Of a stretch of DNA of 64,000 nt, positions 1 to 15,032 are shown piece after piece (within the stretch, counting starts at the first letter, position 1; each line of letters starts with the position of its first letter). The stretch covers positions 25,490,501 through 25,554,500 of the forward strand of contig CM040748.1 of assembly GCA_022829145.1 (NCBI GenBank), given 5' to 3'. Source of the stretch: Albula goreensis (Eukaryota; Chordata; Actinopteri; Albuliformes; Albulidae). Under the pieces are notes generated by a model. That model saw only the letters and a program-made list of their open reading frames with translations, was not told the origin of the DNA and ran no database searches. The position numbers and the translations under genes are program-made.

Positions 1-2108
<2,108 letters not shown>

Positions 2109-2607
2109 GACTTTACTGTGTTGTTTAAAACATTTGTGTATTTGTGTTTTGCAGGTTTCTTCTAAATATGTGTACTTATTTTTATTCATTGGTAATGTAC
2201 TGTCACTCCTGACAGCTGCATTAATGTAGAACTGGCATGCATTTAACTGAAACAAGTGAACAAAAGGAGAAGGTGAAATCAGTAGGATTCAAATGAGAAT
2301 GGCTCCTTCATAGAAAAATGAAAATCATGGAAAATACCAGGTTTACATAAGTTACTCTAATCATCAGGGGCAGAGATGTGACTCTCTTGTACTTCACAGT
2401 AGTGCTCCTGTGGTTTACTAGCCCGCATTCTGTGGTATATAATATATAATTTGGTCTCTTGTTTACTGCACCAGGTAAGTACACAAGGTTTCCTTAGAAC
2501 AAGCCACATGGTGCGAGACACCACTGCAGCTCATAGAAAATCATTTCGCAATAACTTCTCTCTTGCGAAATGCACTAATCTAACCTTGCATGTTGCTTAG
2601 GATGTCT

Positions 2608-2912
2608 GCTGATTAACTCTAATGTAATGTAATGCTGATTAACTCTAATGTAATGTAATGCTGCTTAACTGTAATGTAATGTAATGCTGATTAACTCTAA
2701 TGTAATGTAATGCTAATTAACTGTAATGTAATGTAATGCTGATTAACTCTAATGTAATGTAATGCTGATTAACTCTAATGTAATGTAATGTAATGTAATG
2801 CTGATTAACTCTAATGTAATGCTGATTAACTCTAATGTAATGTAATGCTGATTAACTCTAATGTAATGTAATGTAATGTAATGCTGATTAACTCTAATGT
2901 AATGTGATGTAA
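2608..2912. repeat. Minisatellite with nested TAATG units
   Basis: A unit of about 26 bases (GCTGATTAACTC followed by TAATG units) repeats about ten times. Copies differ mainly in how many TAATG units they carry (one to four), and a few have CTG or CTA in place of CTC. It is therefore a two-level tandem array, an outer 26-mer and an inner 5-mer. Confidence 0.93.
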
Positions 2913-5900
2913 CATGTTACAGGACTTATTGCCCCTGGGAAATGAAGAGCACTCATCTGAGGTACTGAGCATTCTGCTCCATTGGTGGAGCTGCTTAACA
3001 GCAGACGTTTTTGGTCATATTCATAAACGTCTGGCAGACCACCCACAAAAATGTTTGCTCACTGGAGAGTACACCTACTCATTTCTATTTTGTAAGTATG
3101 TTGTTGAGATTGTATCAGAGCAGGATAAGCCACACATTTGCTAAATTTCTTCACTTGGATATTTTTGAAAACATGGTACACTGAGCCACCGCACAGAGTC
3201 TGTGGACCCTCTGCCAGGACTGCAATGACACGCAATGTTCACTGCACGCAAAATAAGTGTTTCAGGTGGGCACATTAAGCAACATAAACAAAACAAAAAA
3301 ACATAGCAACATCCTGCTAAAGCGCTGCCAGAGCTAACCACTAAATTCTCACTAAAAGCGCTTTGTGCCTGCAGTACGCATGGTTTTGTCTGTCTGTTGG
3401 TTTGCCATGGGTCATAGGTTGCAAAGGTTGCACAGTGCTAAAGTTCTTACCCTGCTTTTAAAAATAAAACTGCTTCAAAACTTTGTAGTGTAGTTATTAA
3501 GTGAATAATAGCCTACTGTTTCCTTTTTAAAGAATTTTCTGCTTATACCCCCGTTGTCCTTCAGAAATCATTGGGGGCATTTGCGAAGATCAGTGCATAC
3601 ATGAGTAGAAAAAAATGACTAAATGAGTCACTGTATACCATATCACTTTAATGAGCCATTGTGTACTGTATCTCTAATGTTTTTTGCAACATATGCACTA
3701 AGTCGTGAATGCAAATTAATTATGTTCATAGAATTAACACACCCTCGATTTTGTTTAGCTTCATGGAACTGCACTATGGTATCTTCCCCAAAAGGGTAGT
3801 GTATGAGCTCTCTGCATGCATTATACTAATCATGGAAATTAAGTGACAGGCTACAGGCTAGAGACCCAATAAAACACACTTAGACTCTTTAAGGGTATAT
3901 GCCATTTATTCAAAACAGATGCTACATTTCAAAATCACTTTTTGAGTAGTTTTGAGTAATTTTATTTGAGAAATTCTAAAACAGAATAGCATGTGTTGTT
4001 TAAAAAGATCCAATGAATTCAATATGCGCTTAAAGAGACTAAGTTTGTTTGATTGGATCTGAGCCTCAGTGTATTTAAGGACATATGCCATCTAAATTTC
4101 ACATGTCCTTGAAGAGATTGCACATATTATTTAATCTAGTCCTCTGTCTCAACTCCCAAACATGGCTTCATAACAGAAGCACTGAGGAGTTATAGATGTA
4201 AAAACAAGAGAGCATCTCTGAGCAACACTGAAACAAACTGTTCATATACTGAATGTAGCTGTGAAACTGTGAACATGACATTTGTGGAATTTAAGAAAAA
4301 ATTTACCACCAAGAGTGATGAAATTGATAATTCATATATAAAATATATACATATATATTTTCACGATGATTTGCTATGGTCAGAACACTGTAATTTCCTG
4401 TACAAAATGTAATGTCACAGTGTTTGAGCCATACACATACTATATATGGGGCCCTTCTGAGAAAGCCTAATTCATGTCTGACAGGCCTGAAGGGAAGTTG
4501 GTGGGGTAAGGGTCGTTGAGCACTCAACTCAACAACAGTCTCAACAACGCTTCACCCTCCAACTTCCCGTCAGGCCGCCAGAGCAACTGCATTGTGAAGG
4601 TGAAGAGATTCTGTCCACAGCACCCCTATATCCCTCCACTGGTGCAAGAGTTTATATGTAATACCATATTCTTCTACATGGTTCAAGATAGTGGAATAAA
4701 TATTATTTACATGCATTCGGCATATTAATGTAAATAGAGTTGTCTGAGGAGGATGAGTTAGGTGGAATTCCACTACTTATGTGAATGCATACACTGGCAT
4801 AAGGTGTTCTGTATTTTAATTTGAGCCTGTGTCAGTGAATTATTGTATTGTATTGCCATATGCATTCATGCGATTTCTCTGCTCTCAGAGGAGATGTGAT
4901 ATTGACTAGGACTAATGTTTCGATGTATAACTTACTTGCCACTTGCAACTACTAAAGAAAGTTTCAATTCAAAATATGCTAAATAAAGTACATGTTATGA
5001 CCATGAGATACTTTGCTTCAGTGAGAGACCAAACAGTGACTTTTGGGTAGTGCAGTATTGTGCCAACATTATTATTATTATGTTACTACATGGTCATAAT
5101 ATACTTTCATGTACAAATGTTATCATGTCTGTATCATATGCATATTATTTATGGGGACCTTTTGATTCTTCCCTGTCATTCTTAATTGTGGTGAATATAT
5201 GGGAACTAAGCTGAGATGAAAGTGCTCAGCAGCCCCCCACCCACAGGCGTGCTCAGTTAAAGGTTAAAACAAGTGCCCTCCTGGGTGCCCCTACGCACAG
5301 GAAAACATGATGAAGTTGCCCTATGTATGCCCTATGAGGCTGCTTAACTCTGCCCTGGAATTTGTAATGGTGGTGAAGACATGTGGAATACACTAAGATG
5401 TGAGAATCTAACATCCAACGGACAGTTTGGCGAGTCTGGCAATCATGCAAGTTTTGAAAAGGCGTAACACTCTGATTAAATTGTAAACAAATTTAAGGAC
5501 AAATTTGGAACAAATCTCTTCTTGTGCATTTTGGCAAATAGCCTCATATTTATTCATGACACTAAAGAAGCGGAACAGGGTGACCCGCTGTGGGCTGTAA
5601 GTGGGGCCTCGCTGTTGAGCTTTGTTTGTCACTGTGGGTCTGTAGGTGTGAGGGGAATGGTGCATGCAGGGCTGTGTGGGTGAGATGCACGCTTCTTTTC
5701 CCCTAAAGACTCTCATTTCCTCCCCATCATCAAATCACCATCGCGCTGTGGCCCCCCACTGTCCCTGAGCTTGCATCTAACCCCGCTCACACAGAGGAAG
5801 CCACCCTCTCTCTCCGACACATGTCAGACCACTGGACAGATACACAGCCATGAAGAAACAAACAACCACAAAAGCACTTTGTGTGTCTGATGTGCGAAAG

Positions 5901-8491
5901 CCTTCAAGTTTGCTGTTTCACTTTTTTATTGTGTGTTTGGTTTCAGTTAGTTGATAATACCAATATTGTGACTTTTGTTTAATACTTTTGTTTAATCCTA
6001 CCCAGAATGAAAGTACTAAAAAATATATATTTTTGTTATAAAGACATTAGTCTGGTAATTGTATTTTGTCAGCCATGTGGTGCATATGGATAAAGTCCTA
6101 CTGAGCTTTTATAGTTTCTGTTGGTCTACTGTCATAGAGTGCATAGAGTTTGTTGTGCCAAACTCTATTCAAAATATGAGCATAACTTTCAAATACCAAA
6201 AAATAATTCAGAATAATTCATATGAGACTGAATTTGAAAAATCATTCAAAGTAAGTATGATGTGGATATTAATGTGTTGTTGATAGTTAATATCGCACTA
6301 TACACTATAGCACTGAGGTTTCATGTTACTCAAATGGGGGGAACGATCATATGCTACCAGTACCGATTGAACCACTCATTGTGTCTTTTTACTGTGGAGA
6401 GAAAAGCCTTTTGATTGTCTGAAAGAAAACAGTCAGACAGAGGCGTCTGTATGCTCCATCTATCATGGCGTTCATGAAACAGTAATCTAAAGAGGCAAAG
6501 ACAGATTTTGAAGGTTAGAGTGAATGATAAAAATCCCCTTGAGTATAGCTTTTTTATTTTGAATGGATGTTAATGAAAATCTTTGTAGAATGTTTATTGT
6601 AAAAAATAATACACTGTGTGTGCTGTTATTGCTGTAGTTCTATGAATAAACAATAACAAAAATGAATGAAAAAAGTTTAATTCTGCATTAGCATTGAGCA
6701 TCAGTGCTACTAGCAGAGTCTGACCTGTTCATTCACCTGTTCAAAGTTTACTTTGGTTTCTGTAAAATTTAAATATTTATAATTATAATTATGGTTTCCA
6801 GCACTCCTGCAGAACAGTAGTACTACATTCTGGAGTAATTCCAAGAGTATGCAAATTAACATACTGCCATATGTGATAAATCAGTATATTTAAGTAGTGA
6901 TTAGCATTGACCCTGCTTATATGTCATATGTCTCCACTTACATTAATACTGAGTAATTGCTTGTTCTCTTTACACGACAATACAACCAGTTTCAATTTTT
7001 GAGCAGATTAATCTTTTGTCTTCTTTTACCAAACAGAGCACAGGAAATGGTTATTGGTTCTCTTCTTGTCCTTGTTCTACTACAATACGAACAAACATTT
7101 TACCCTGGCTTGGACCCAATCACACAAGCGTAGTCTCTGTAAGTACATATGCAATCAAATCAAAACTGACTTCAGTCTTTTTGAACACACATTCTATTAT
7201 ATGTTGTCTATTTTTAAATCCAGTTGTTAAGGACATGCTTGCTTGTCTTCAGTTAAATAGAAAATACTCAAAGAAACCTATGCTGTAATGTGAAGTCTGT
7301 TTTGATTGGTTCCCAGCCCTTGTCTGTTGGAAAGTATTAGAAATTACAGATAAATACATTCAGTAGAAAAGCCACAAAGGGAGACAGAAGCAACTGAAGC
7401 TTAAAATGTGAAATTTTCTGGCAATACATGATTAGTTTGGAGATGGAACCCAGGACCAGAATGTAGTTGCAAGTATTAAAACACACTACCTAAGTTCCCA
7501 GCATGGTCGTTTAGAAATGATTTGAATGTGAATGTGAACCTGTGCCTAATATTTTGGGTTTCCTTTTTCCTTTTAAAATCAACAAATCAATTTTGTACTC
7601 TTTACTGTCAGAGTAAAAGAAGATAAGATCCTATACGGTAAGATGTAGTTTCAGCGCCAGGGAATGTTTGTTATATTTAGGTTATTATTAACCTTTCATC
7701 TTCTGGAAATTTGACTCAGTTTAGGAAACTTTACCATGAACTGGCAAATAAGTAAAGTAATATTCATTATCTTTTTTATTCAATTACAACAATTTCACAA
7801 AGGCTTTCTTGAAATGTATTTTGCATTTACAGTTTTGTCAAAAATAGGCAGAACAAATTTACAAAGATAAGGCTGGCCGCAGTGGTGGCACACACTCCCA
7901 TCGCGTTTCCTAGCTACAGACATCGTGTTTTTTGACATTTTGGTCAATGTGTCTTTTCTGTAAGAGGCAGTTGTTTTTTCTCATCTGTGGGAGGCAGTAT
8001 GATGTGGGGGAAAAAAGCCAATGAAACAATAACAGCCTGTTATTAAAACACTGCATGGAAAGTACCAGACACCTGAAAATGAGAAGGAGATGAGTGTATT
8101 TTGTACATGGCCTTTCTCTTGCCTCACATAGTGCTCATACATGTAGGAGGAATGGTGCTGAGAAACTTTTGCATCCCACTGTAACCTAAAATAATTGCAT
8201 CTTCACCTTATGTTGGTGACCTTGTCTTGTTAAGGTGAGAACAATGTGGGAATGCCAAGAGATGAAGAACATGCTGAAATCCCCATGAGCTTGTTTACTC
8301 TAATACCTAATGGTTCATTACCGTGCAGCAGACACAACAAGCAAAGTTACATTTTGGGTGAGCTGTCATCAAGCTAGCAAAAACCAAACATTTTAATGCT
8401 TCCCAGTCAATACTCCCTTTCTTCCTGAGACTCAGAGTCACCATATCAGAGAGCAGGCAAAAGAGTGAGCGCAAACTCAGCACTCAAACAC
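2913..8491. other. Intergenic, no convincing gene
   Basis: No exon chain, RNA gene or complete mobile element recognised. It contains the foldback at 4478-4581. At about 7046-7130 on the plus strand a reading begins MVIGSLLVLVLLQY and stops after 28 codons. It is hydrophobic but isolated, so I do not call it. Confidence 0.5.
4478..4581. repeat. Imperfect foldback (hairpin), arms about 45 bases
   Basis: The left arm (GGCCTGAAGGGAAGTTGG core) is the reverse complement of the right arm (CCAACTTCCCGTCAGGCC core). About four fifths of 45 positions match, around a loop of roughly 15-20 bases. It could be a short MITE or a fixed structural element. Its composition is richer in GC than the flanks. 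Confidence 0.7.
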
Positions 8492-8711
<220 letters not shown>

Positions 8712-9549
8712 ATACTTTATATGTATAGCCCCTCTGGGGTGATTAAATAGTCTGCCAACAGCATGTGTGTTACTTCTTGGAAAGACCTGGTCCTGACTGG
8801 ACAAACATCTTCATTTTCAGTGGAACTGACGGCTTTGCTGCAGGGATTGGTCTCTCTGACTGAAATTGGTTTTGCGCATGTCCTCATAGACAGAGTCAGT
8901 CCGCCTTGCATGCCCATGTTTCTTTTTTGCTGACAATTTCTTTATCTGGGTACAGAAAAACAAACAACAGGATTAAAAATTATTGGTTGACATTGTCTGT
9001 CTGTTGCCATCTGATGCATTTAAAATGGATGTATTTGCGCTGATCTAATGACGAATGGGATGGAAGTTTGACGGCAGCAGCTCTTCGCTTAGTCACCCAC
9101 AAGCCACAAAGAAGCCCTTGACTGGAACAGAATCAAGTACTGAAACTCCTAGCCCTCTACTTTCATGCAAAATTATTAACACCTTTGAAGCTGCTATTTT
9201 TGCCTTTGTATTTTATAAGACAGAGCTACTGATTCAGCTCATTTGTGATTCCTATCAGTCATTTAACAGCCTCAGCCTCCCTCTGATCTCAAAGCCAAAG
9301 TATTATAGTTCTCTCAATCCACAGAGGTAACTAAATGAGATAAAGGGTTATTTATGTGGTATCCCTTCTCAGAGTTTTAAACAGCCACTTTTTATTTTAC
9401 AGTGTCTGAAAAAGCCAGAAATAATATCATCTCAGGGCCTTACACTTTTGCACTGTGGTCTCAAACAGATACAGGAAAACACAGACGGATGTAAAAACTG
9501 ACCTAGTTTCTCATCCTGTCATGCTTGATATAAACAAAGACCCGTGGGT
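8712..9549. other. Spacer downstream of the CD7-like gene
   Basis: No coding exon supported. It lies 3' of the minus-strand CD7-like gene and may include part of its 3' flank. Confidence 0.5.
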
Positions 9550-9555
9550 TTTATT
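9550..9555 (-). terminator. Candidate poly(A) signal of the CD7-like gene
   Basis: AATAAA on the minus strand, about 105 bases past the stop codon at 9659. It is the first canonical hexamer downstream. Position fits a short 3' UTR, but no transcript end can be seen. Confidence 0.45.
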
Positions 9556-9658
9556 TACTTGTGTCTGATCTGTGCTCAAGGACCCATTTTTTCCTCGGTT
9601 TGTGTCAGGCCATGGACAGTCCCCACCCCATCCCCAGCCTTTTCACTCACCCTGGGTT

Positions 9659-10986
9659 TCACCCAAATGTGGAGCACCGTGACACACAGCAGGAGACAGA
9701 CACAGCAGAGATCGCGGTGACTATCACCAAGTTCTTCGTAAGCACTGTCCCTTCAACCGGTGGGCACGGCTTACCTGTGTAACACAAAATGGGATAAACA
9801 GGACCTCTGATCACACAGAACACTTCTCATAGCAGCTGGAAGGTTGTGCCCTTATTCATTCTTGTGTCCTATTTGTTCAATGGCCAAATACTGTAATCAT
9901 ATGTGAATGAGGTGAAGATGGGCAAAAGCAAACCATACCATTCACCACAACCAGAGTGGAACCAATGCCTGTCTTCTTCAAAGCTTGGCCTTCATCTGGA
10001 TTAAAGTATCTGTACTTGCACCAATAGACACCAGAGTCATCGTCAGTCATGTTGCCAATTGTGATGGTGAGCTTGTCCAACTCTCCTTGTGTTTGTACTC
10101 TGTTTTTGTAATCATGGCCCATGTTCAATTTTTTATTTTCCTTGTGAAAGAAGAATACTTCTTTTTCATCATGGAGACCCAAGAGTAAATACAATCCGTC
10201 GAAGCCTGGCTCAGCTGAGGAACAATGGATGGTGACGGACTCTCCGCTTCTCACCCACTGAAAACTTTCATCTTTCATACCTATGGATTGTGAGAGACAA
10301 CACTATTTAATTTCAAAACAAATTAAGGGAGTTCTTTTATTTAGCACAATTCTGCTGATAAAGGGGCAAAAATACCAGAGAACTTTCATTAATCTAAAAG
10401 TGCGGCTGGCAAAGCAATACTCAAAGTACAGAGATATCTGCCTGAGAGAGTGTTTGTCCAGATTGTGCGTTTATTACAGTGTAAGCATTTTTCTGAAGAA
10501 ATTATTTTTCACGCAGTTCAGGGAGCATAAGAACTATGCTGCCTCTTCATAACAAAAAGTCCTGTATACTTACCTGTACCATCATTTCCTAAACAAAAGG
10601 AACCCTCTTTAAACTACAATATACAAATTTGTGCAGATCTACCAACAGCCAAATCTCTATTAGCATAAAGCAAAGCAACATTATGTATTTCTGACCCAAG
10701 GCGAGTCAGGCACAACACATTGCTGATTGTAAGGAAAGAAATCATTCCGAATTCTCAAATTTCTATTAGCATAAAGAGATGCAACGAGGCAAGTCAGGCA
10801 GAAGGCAAGTCAGGCACAACATCTTTCAGACAATCAGAATAGGTTGAGCTACTATTGTCTGCTGAAGCCATAACTGTGTTTGTTTGGAGCAATAGCCAGG
10901 ACTTGAAAGCTGTACTCACCCTCAGCAATCCAGGTGTGGCAAAAAGCCAGAACCAAAAGGATAAAACAGGGCAGCAAGCCTGCCAT
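9659..10986 (-). CDS. CD7-like single V-set immunoglobulin membrane protein, complete
   Basis: Three exons, all joining in phase 1: 10986-10920 (start, signal peptide MAGLLPCFILLVLAFCHTWI), 10280-9939 (V-set domain, 342 bases) and 9774-9659 (stalk, TM, stop). The product is 174 aa. The V domain shows VTIHCSS as the first cysteine strand, KLTITIGNMTDDDSG and VYWCKY as the second. The usual tryptophan after the first cysteine is replaced by GLYLLLG, as in mammalian CD7 (GIYLRQLG). The last exon gives a lysine/asparagine boundary, the hydrophobic stretch LVIVTAISAVSVSCCV and a seven-residue tail with no ITAM or ITIM. It probably acts as a surface or co-receptor on lymphoid cells (inference from family). 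Donors and acceptors are canonical. CD300-like is the main alternative. The gene model is strong; the family name is moderate. Confidence 0.82.
10621..10835. repeat. Partial short repeats inside intron 1 of the CD7-like gene
   Basis: TCTATTAGCATAAAG occurs twice (about 10657 and 10766), and AAGTCAGGCA-type units (GAGTCAGGCACAACA, CAAGTCAGGCA twice) follow. This looks like a small local duplication in the intron. No function inferred. Confidence 0.6.
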
Positions 10987-11085
10987 CACGGTGACACTTC
11001 AGGAACTGAGGCGGTAATAACTTTTCTGAGACTTCAAAGCACAGGATATGCTATATATGTCAGTACGCCCTCTACGTCACAGCAA
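10987..11085 (-). promoter_or_regulatory. Core promoter of the CD7-like gene (TATA and CRE-like site)
   Basis: Reading the minus strand, TATATAG (11052-11058) lies about 65 bases upstream of the start codon. A CRE-like TGACGTA (11073-11079) lies just upstream of that. Spacing suits a TATA-driven start with a short 5' UTR. The start ATG is the first one after the TATA box and opens directly into the signal peptide. Confidence 0.55.
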
Positions 11086-11274
11086 AACACACAGTGTGTT
11101 ACTTTACAGCAACGTTCTGCAAATTTTAAGACATAGCGGAACATTTCATGTTCACTATACCATACATTTGTCATAGGTGGAGACCTATGCTTCTGTCAGC
11201 CTAATAAGTAAAGTTGTGCACACAGGCTTATTGGTTCATGAAATATAAACTATAGGTCACAAACACAAACTACA

Positions 11275-12176
11275 TTGCAACAGACACACCCTCTCCCTGA
11301 ATGTTGACCAAAGAGATGGCCATCGACTTTAGGAAGGCCCGCACAGAGCTCCACCCCCTGCTGACCATCGGTAGCATGAAGTTCCTAGGAGTGTACCTGG
11401 TGGACGACCCGATGTCGACCACCAACACCATGGCCATCGTCCAGAAGGCCCAACAGCGGCTCCATCCCCTCCGGAGGCTCAAGCAGGCCAGTCTCCCCAC
11501 TCCGGCCCTCACCACCTTCTACAGGGGCACCATTGAAAGTGTTCTGATCTATTGTATCTCTGCCCGGTTTCGAAAACTGCAAAACTTCTGAATAGAAACA
11601 GCTGAACAGGATAGTGAGAACAGCTGGGAAGATCATTGGTGTCCCTCTCCCCTCCCTGCTGGAGATCATCCACCAGCGCTGCATCTGCAGAGCCTCAGCA
11701 TCACCACGGACCCTGACCACCCCTCCCATAGCCTATTCTCCCTCCTGCTGTCCTGGAAGAGGTACAGAAGTATCCAAACCAGGACTACCAGGTTTCTAAA
11801 CAGCTTCACCACACCCCAGGCTGTGAGGATCAAAACATTTTTGCACACACCCCCACCACTGAACCATTAACCCCCATAGTACCAGACACTTCTCTCCACT
11901 ACTGCTTTTTTCACACTGCTCCATGCACTTTTTTGCATAATTACAATTCACCGTATATGCTGCTATTCCTCTCCAAATTGTATAGCTACATGTTGCTTAT
12001 GTTTTCCTGCATATTGTATTTTATATTTTATACAAATCCTTTTTCATAAAAGTTCTTTTTAATCTCTATTTTAATTTATGTGCACTGTTTGGCCAAGGAG
12101 GAACGATATTATATTCTAATTATACATAAGTGCAAGAAAAAATGACAATAAAAAAATCTTTAATCTTGAATCTTCT
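11275..12176 (+). mobile_element. 5'-truncated non-LTR retrotransposon, end of reverse transcriptase plus 3' tail
   Basis: Translating the plus strand gives the C-terminal part of a LINE reverse transcriptase in several frames: KEMAIDFRKARTELHPLL, FLGVYLVDD, KAQQRLHPLRRLK, TFYRGTIESVLIYCI, then in another frame RIVRTAGKIIGVPLPSLLEI. This block (KTKEMVIDFR, FLGV, QQRLHFLR, FYRSTIES, TAGKIIG) is typical of fish L2/CR1-group elements. A frameshift lies near 11570-11600, so the copy is dead. The end at about 12140-12176 has ACAATAAAAAAATCTTTAAT and short TCTTGAATC-type repeats, as at LINE 3' ends. Confidence 0.88.
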
Positions 12177-13346
12177 ACAAAGCATTTAAACGTTTATTTA
12201 GTTTTATTGCTTGTAGTACAAACCCCCTACATTGTTTTTCCTCACTCCAAGTAACTAGAAAAAACTTGTGGAAAATGCTAATATCAAGGGAAATTTTGTT
12301 GTCTTAAAAGTCAACAGCGGATCTACTTGACCAAAATATCTCCTTCACAGATTTTTCTACTTTATCCAAACTAAAAGTCAACAGGACTATTTGAGCGCTT
12401 GTAGAAAATCCACCAGCCTAATTCAGGAGGAGGCTGAGCATATGACTCCTCCGATTCATATAATAACAACCCTTGCCTCTTGACACACTGCCTACACACT
12501 GAAATTCATATAATAGGTAATTGTTACCTTGCTAATGTGGAACGATGGCGCAACTGTGATAATCTGTTCTGCAGAACAGATTATCACAGGATTCCTGCTT
12601 TGATTACTGAACAAGTCACTCTTAAGTCCCCTTTAGTGATTAATTCTTACACGAGGTGGGAAAACAGCTCTGACAGTATAAATACAAATGATTCCCTTCA
12701 ATACCCCAATGCCACGGCTTAGGCCCTGTCAATGACTAAAACACTTTCTTTTCTATTTAGGGTTCAGATCCATAGCAACACTAATATTACAATTATGTAT
12801 AAAAAATAGTCATAAGAGATCAGACTGGTAGCAACATAGCCTAAGCGAACAAAAATTTCAAATCCATGATGGCAGGACTCCGGCTGCTGCTTCTGCCCAC
12901 CAGAGGACGCCATAGATGTGTGTTTTTTTTTTGCTGTTAGTCTTATCAGTTTTACTGTGTTCTCCCCTAATTAATTTTTGTTGTGTGTTACGTTCCTTGC
13001 TCAGTCATGAGCTTGCCTACCCTTGTGTACTTGAGAGTCCTGTTACTGTACTTAGCTTGTGTTTGTAAGTCTATTTTTAAAACATTAATTGAAAATTCAA
13101 TATTTATTGAGTCAAAACTGTCTGTGCTACACTGAAGAGGTGCTGCAAGACAATGAAACTGGAAAACTACAATCAAGTTATTTCATGACAAATGGCAAAT
13201 TGAAAGTTCATTAAGAATTTATCTCTGCTCAATAACAATATGTATGTTTTCATGAAACTTCCTACAGTGCAATGTAACACAAATAATTTATTCTAGTATG
13301 AATGTGAACCAAAATGAGAGAACAACCTCTAAAATATGACTCAATT
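12177..13346. other. Spacer between LINE tail and SINE
   Basis: No gene recognised. It contains the perfect palindrome at 12554-12589. Confidence 0.5.
12554..12589. repeat. Perfect 36-bp palindrome
   Basis: CTGTGATAATCTGTTCTG followed immediately by its exact reverse complement, with no loop. Such palindromes arise at foldback or MITE centres. No flanking inverted repeats of an element were identified. Confidence 0.9.
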
Positions 13347-13526
13347 TGGGCACCCCAGTAGCTCATCCAGTAGAGCACATGCCACATAAGGCTTGAATCT
13401 GGCCTGGGCCCTTTGCTGCATGTCCTCCCTCCTCCCTCTCCCCTGCATTTCCTGTCTGTCTCTCTACTGTAACTGTCAAATAAAGTGGAAATATCCCAAA
13501 AAAAAAAAAAATATATATATATATAT
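13347..13526 (+). mobile_element. tRNA-derived SINE
   Basis: The 5' part resembles a tRNA gene: an A-box-like TAGCTCATCCAGTAGAGC and a degenerate B-box region (GGCTTGAATCTGGCC). It is followed by the fish SINE body (CTTTGCTGCATGTCCTCC, pyrimidine-rich, CTCTACTGT, TCAAATAAAG). It ends in A14 and an (AT)n tail at 13500-13526. It is a retroposed copy. Confidence 0.88.
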
Positions 13527-13552
13527 GGTTCAATTTTAACTTGTTTTCAACC

Positions 13553-14285
13553 ATGTTACCACTAGGTGGCAGCACCAGGGAAGAGCTCACAAGATTCTGG
13601 GGCATGTCCTGCGGCTTCCTGTGAATGTAGCAACTGGAGCAGAATCGGCAACCATCCCCATTGTTTAATTACAGATCATGCAAAGGTCTAGAAAACCCAG
13701 CTTGTGCCTGGAAAAACGCCGTCTGTTCAACTGCTTCCTGCCTTGCAATTGTTTCATTTTGCATCAAAAAATGTTAAGAACCCTGACAAACACAAACACC
13801 GGGTACAGCATCACAAACACAGACAGTGCATAACAATTCAACACAGCATCATCATCATCAACACAAGCATCTAGGAAATTACACAGAGTACTCAAACACT
13901 TTCGATGCAGGGGCAAGTCAAAAATGTAACAGTTCATGCTATGAAATAAGTGTGTAGTAATTCATAACTGTTTCTATCTAAGTAAATTAATGAAAAGTTG
14001 AATCGATCTCCAGATAGTTTATAGTCAGTTCATAATTGCCTCCACATTACCTCTGTCAATTCTGTAAACTCACACATTTTTTCTGAATTACCTCCTTTCA
14101 CATTGCTTCATTAAAACTAAATACCTAAGTGGCGTTTTACTCATTACCCCCCATACATCATAAAATCTAACACCACCCTATTTTCTACCGCCAGAGATGG
14201 AGTTCCGTAAAAAGAATTCAATATAAAGTTCGCAGAGGAAAACACAAACAAACAAATTTAATGTGGTTTGTATATATTGTGTCAG
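13553..14285 (-). repeat. Duplicated segment A, copy 1
   Basis: Homologous along its length to 19725-20485, with small indels and many substitutions (for example CTAGGTGGCAG, AGGCATGTCCTGC, CAGCTTGTGCCTGGAAAAAC, TTTCACATTGCTTCATTAAAACTA shared in part). Because flanking blocks also match Ig-gene intervals, it probably belongs to the 3' end or 3' flank of the duplicated Ig gene unit. Where copy 2 reads a tail-like DYELYEEIEP, this copy reads DYKLSGDRF, so any coding meaning is lost here. Confidence 0.8.
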
Positions 14286-15032
14286 TGATGCTCCTGATGC
14301 TTTTCAAAAATAACAGTCCCATTATTTGTTTTAGTGTCTATGTACTGTATAATCCCTGTAATATTGCTGACACATGAAACAGCTAAATAATCACACAAAG
14401 AAATTAGTGTTAAAATCTGCCAGAACATATTCCTGCCAGTGCTACAATGATCAGGGACTGAACACAACACAATTGACACAAGATTCCCATCTCAGACACC
14501 TTGGACCAAAAAAAGCACGGGTGAGAGAAGTGTGATGTTCCCAGTCTGTTCTGAATCTTCTCTCCCAGGCTGTGACAACAAATACATTTATCCTATCACT
14601 AAACAATAATATTACACAAAACATTGAAACAATCCCCCCCTGCATTCCAAACCAAAATGAACTACGCTACCCACAATCCTTATAACCACCATGTTTTCCC
14701 CGTGCGCTTCTTTGACACCCCCACCAAACAGACACAGACACACAAGTGTGCAGGATTTCTGTAATATTGAAAGTTTGAATAATGATGTGAGCATGATGTT
14801 AAATGTGAACATAGCTTACTAACAAGACAGACAATGTGTGCACCTGTTAAATGTATATGTACAGTTCACTATTTTTACTGTGGAATATGAGAAGTATTAT
14901 TAAGCAAACAAAGCCCCAAGACTCACAAACTCCACTTACCCCGAACAAACAAAAAGCAGCAATTTCAACCAACAAATAAAGGGACATGAATACAAAAAGT
15001 TTAGTGCCTTTTTTCCCCCCCAATATACACAG
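14286..15032. other. Spacer in the decayed Ig region
   Basis: No exon or mobile element recognised on either strand. Confidence 0.45.
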
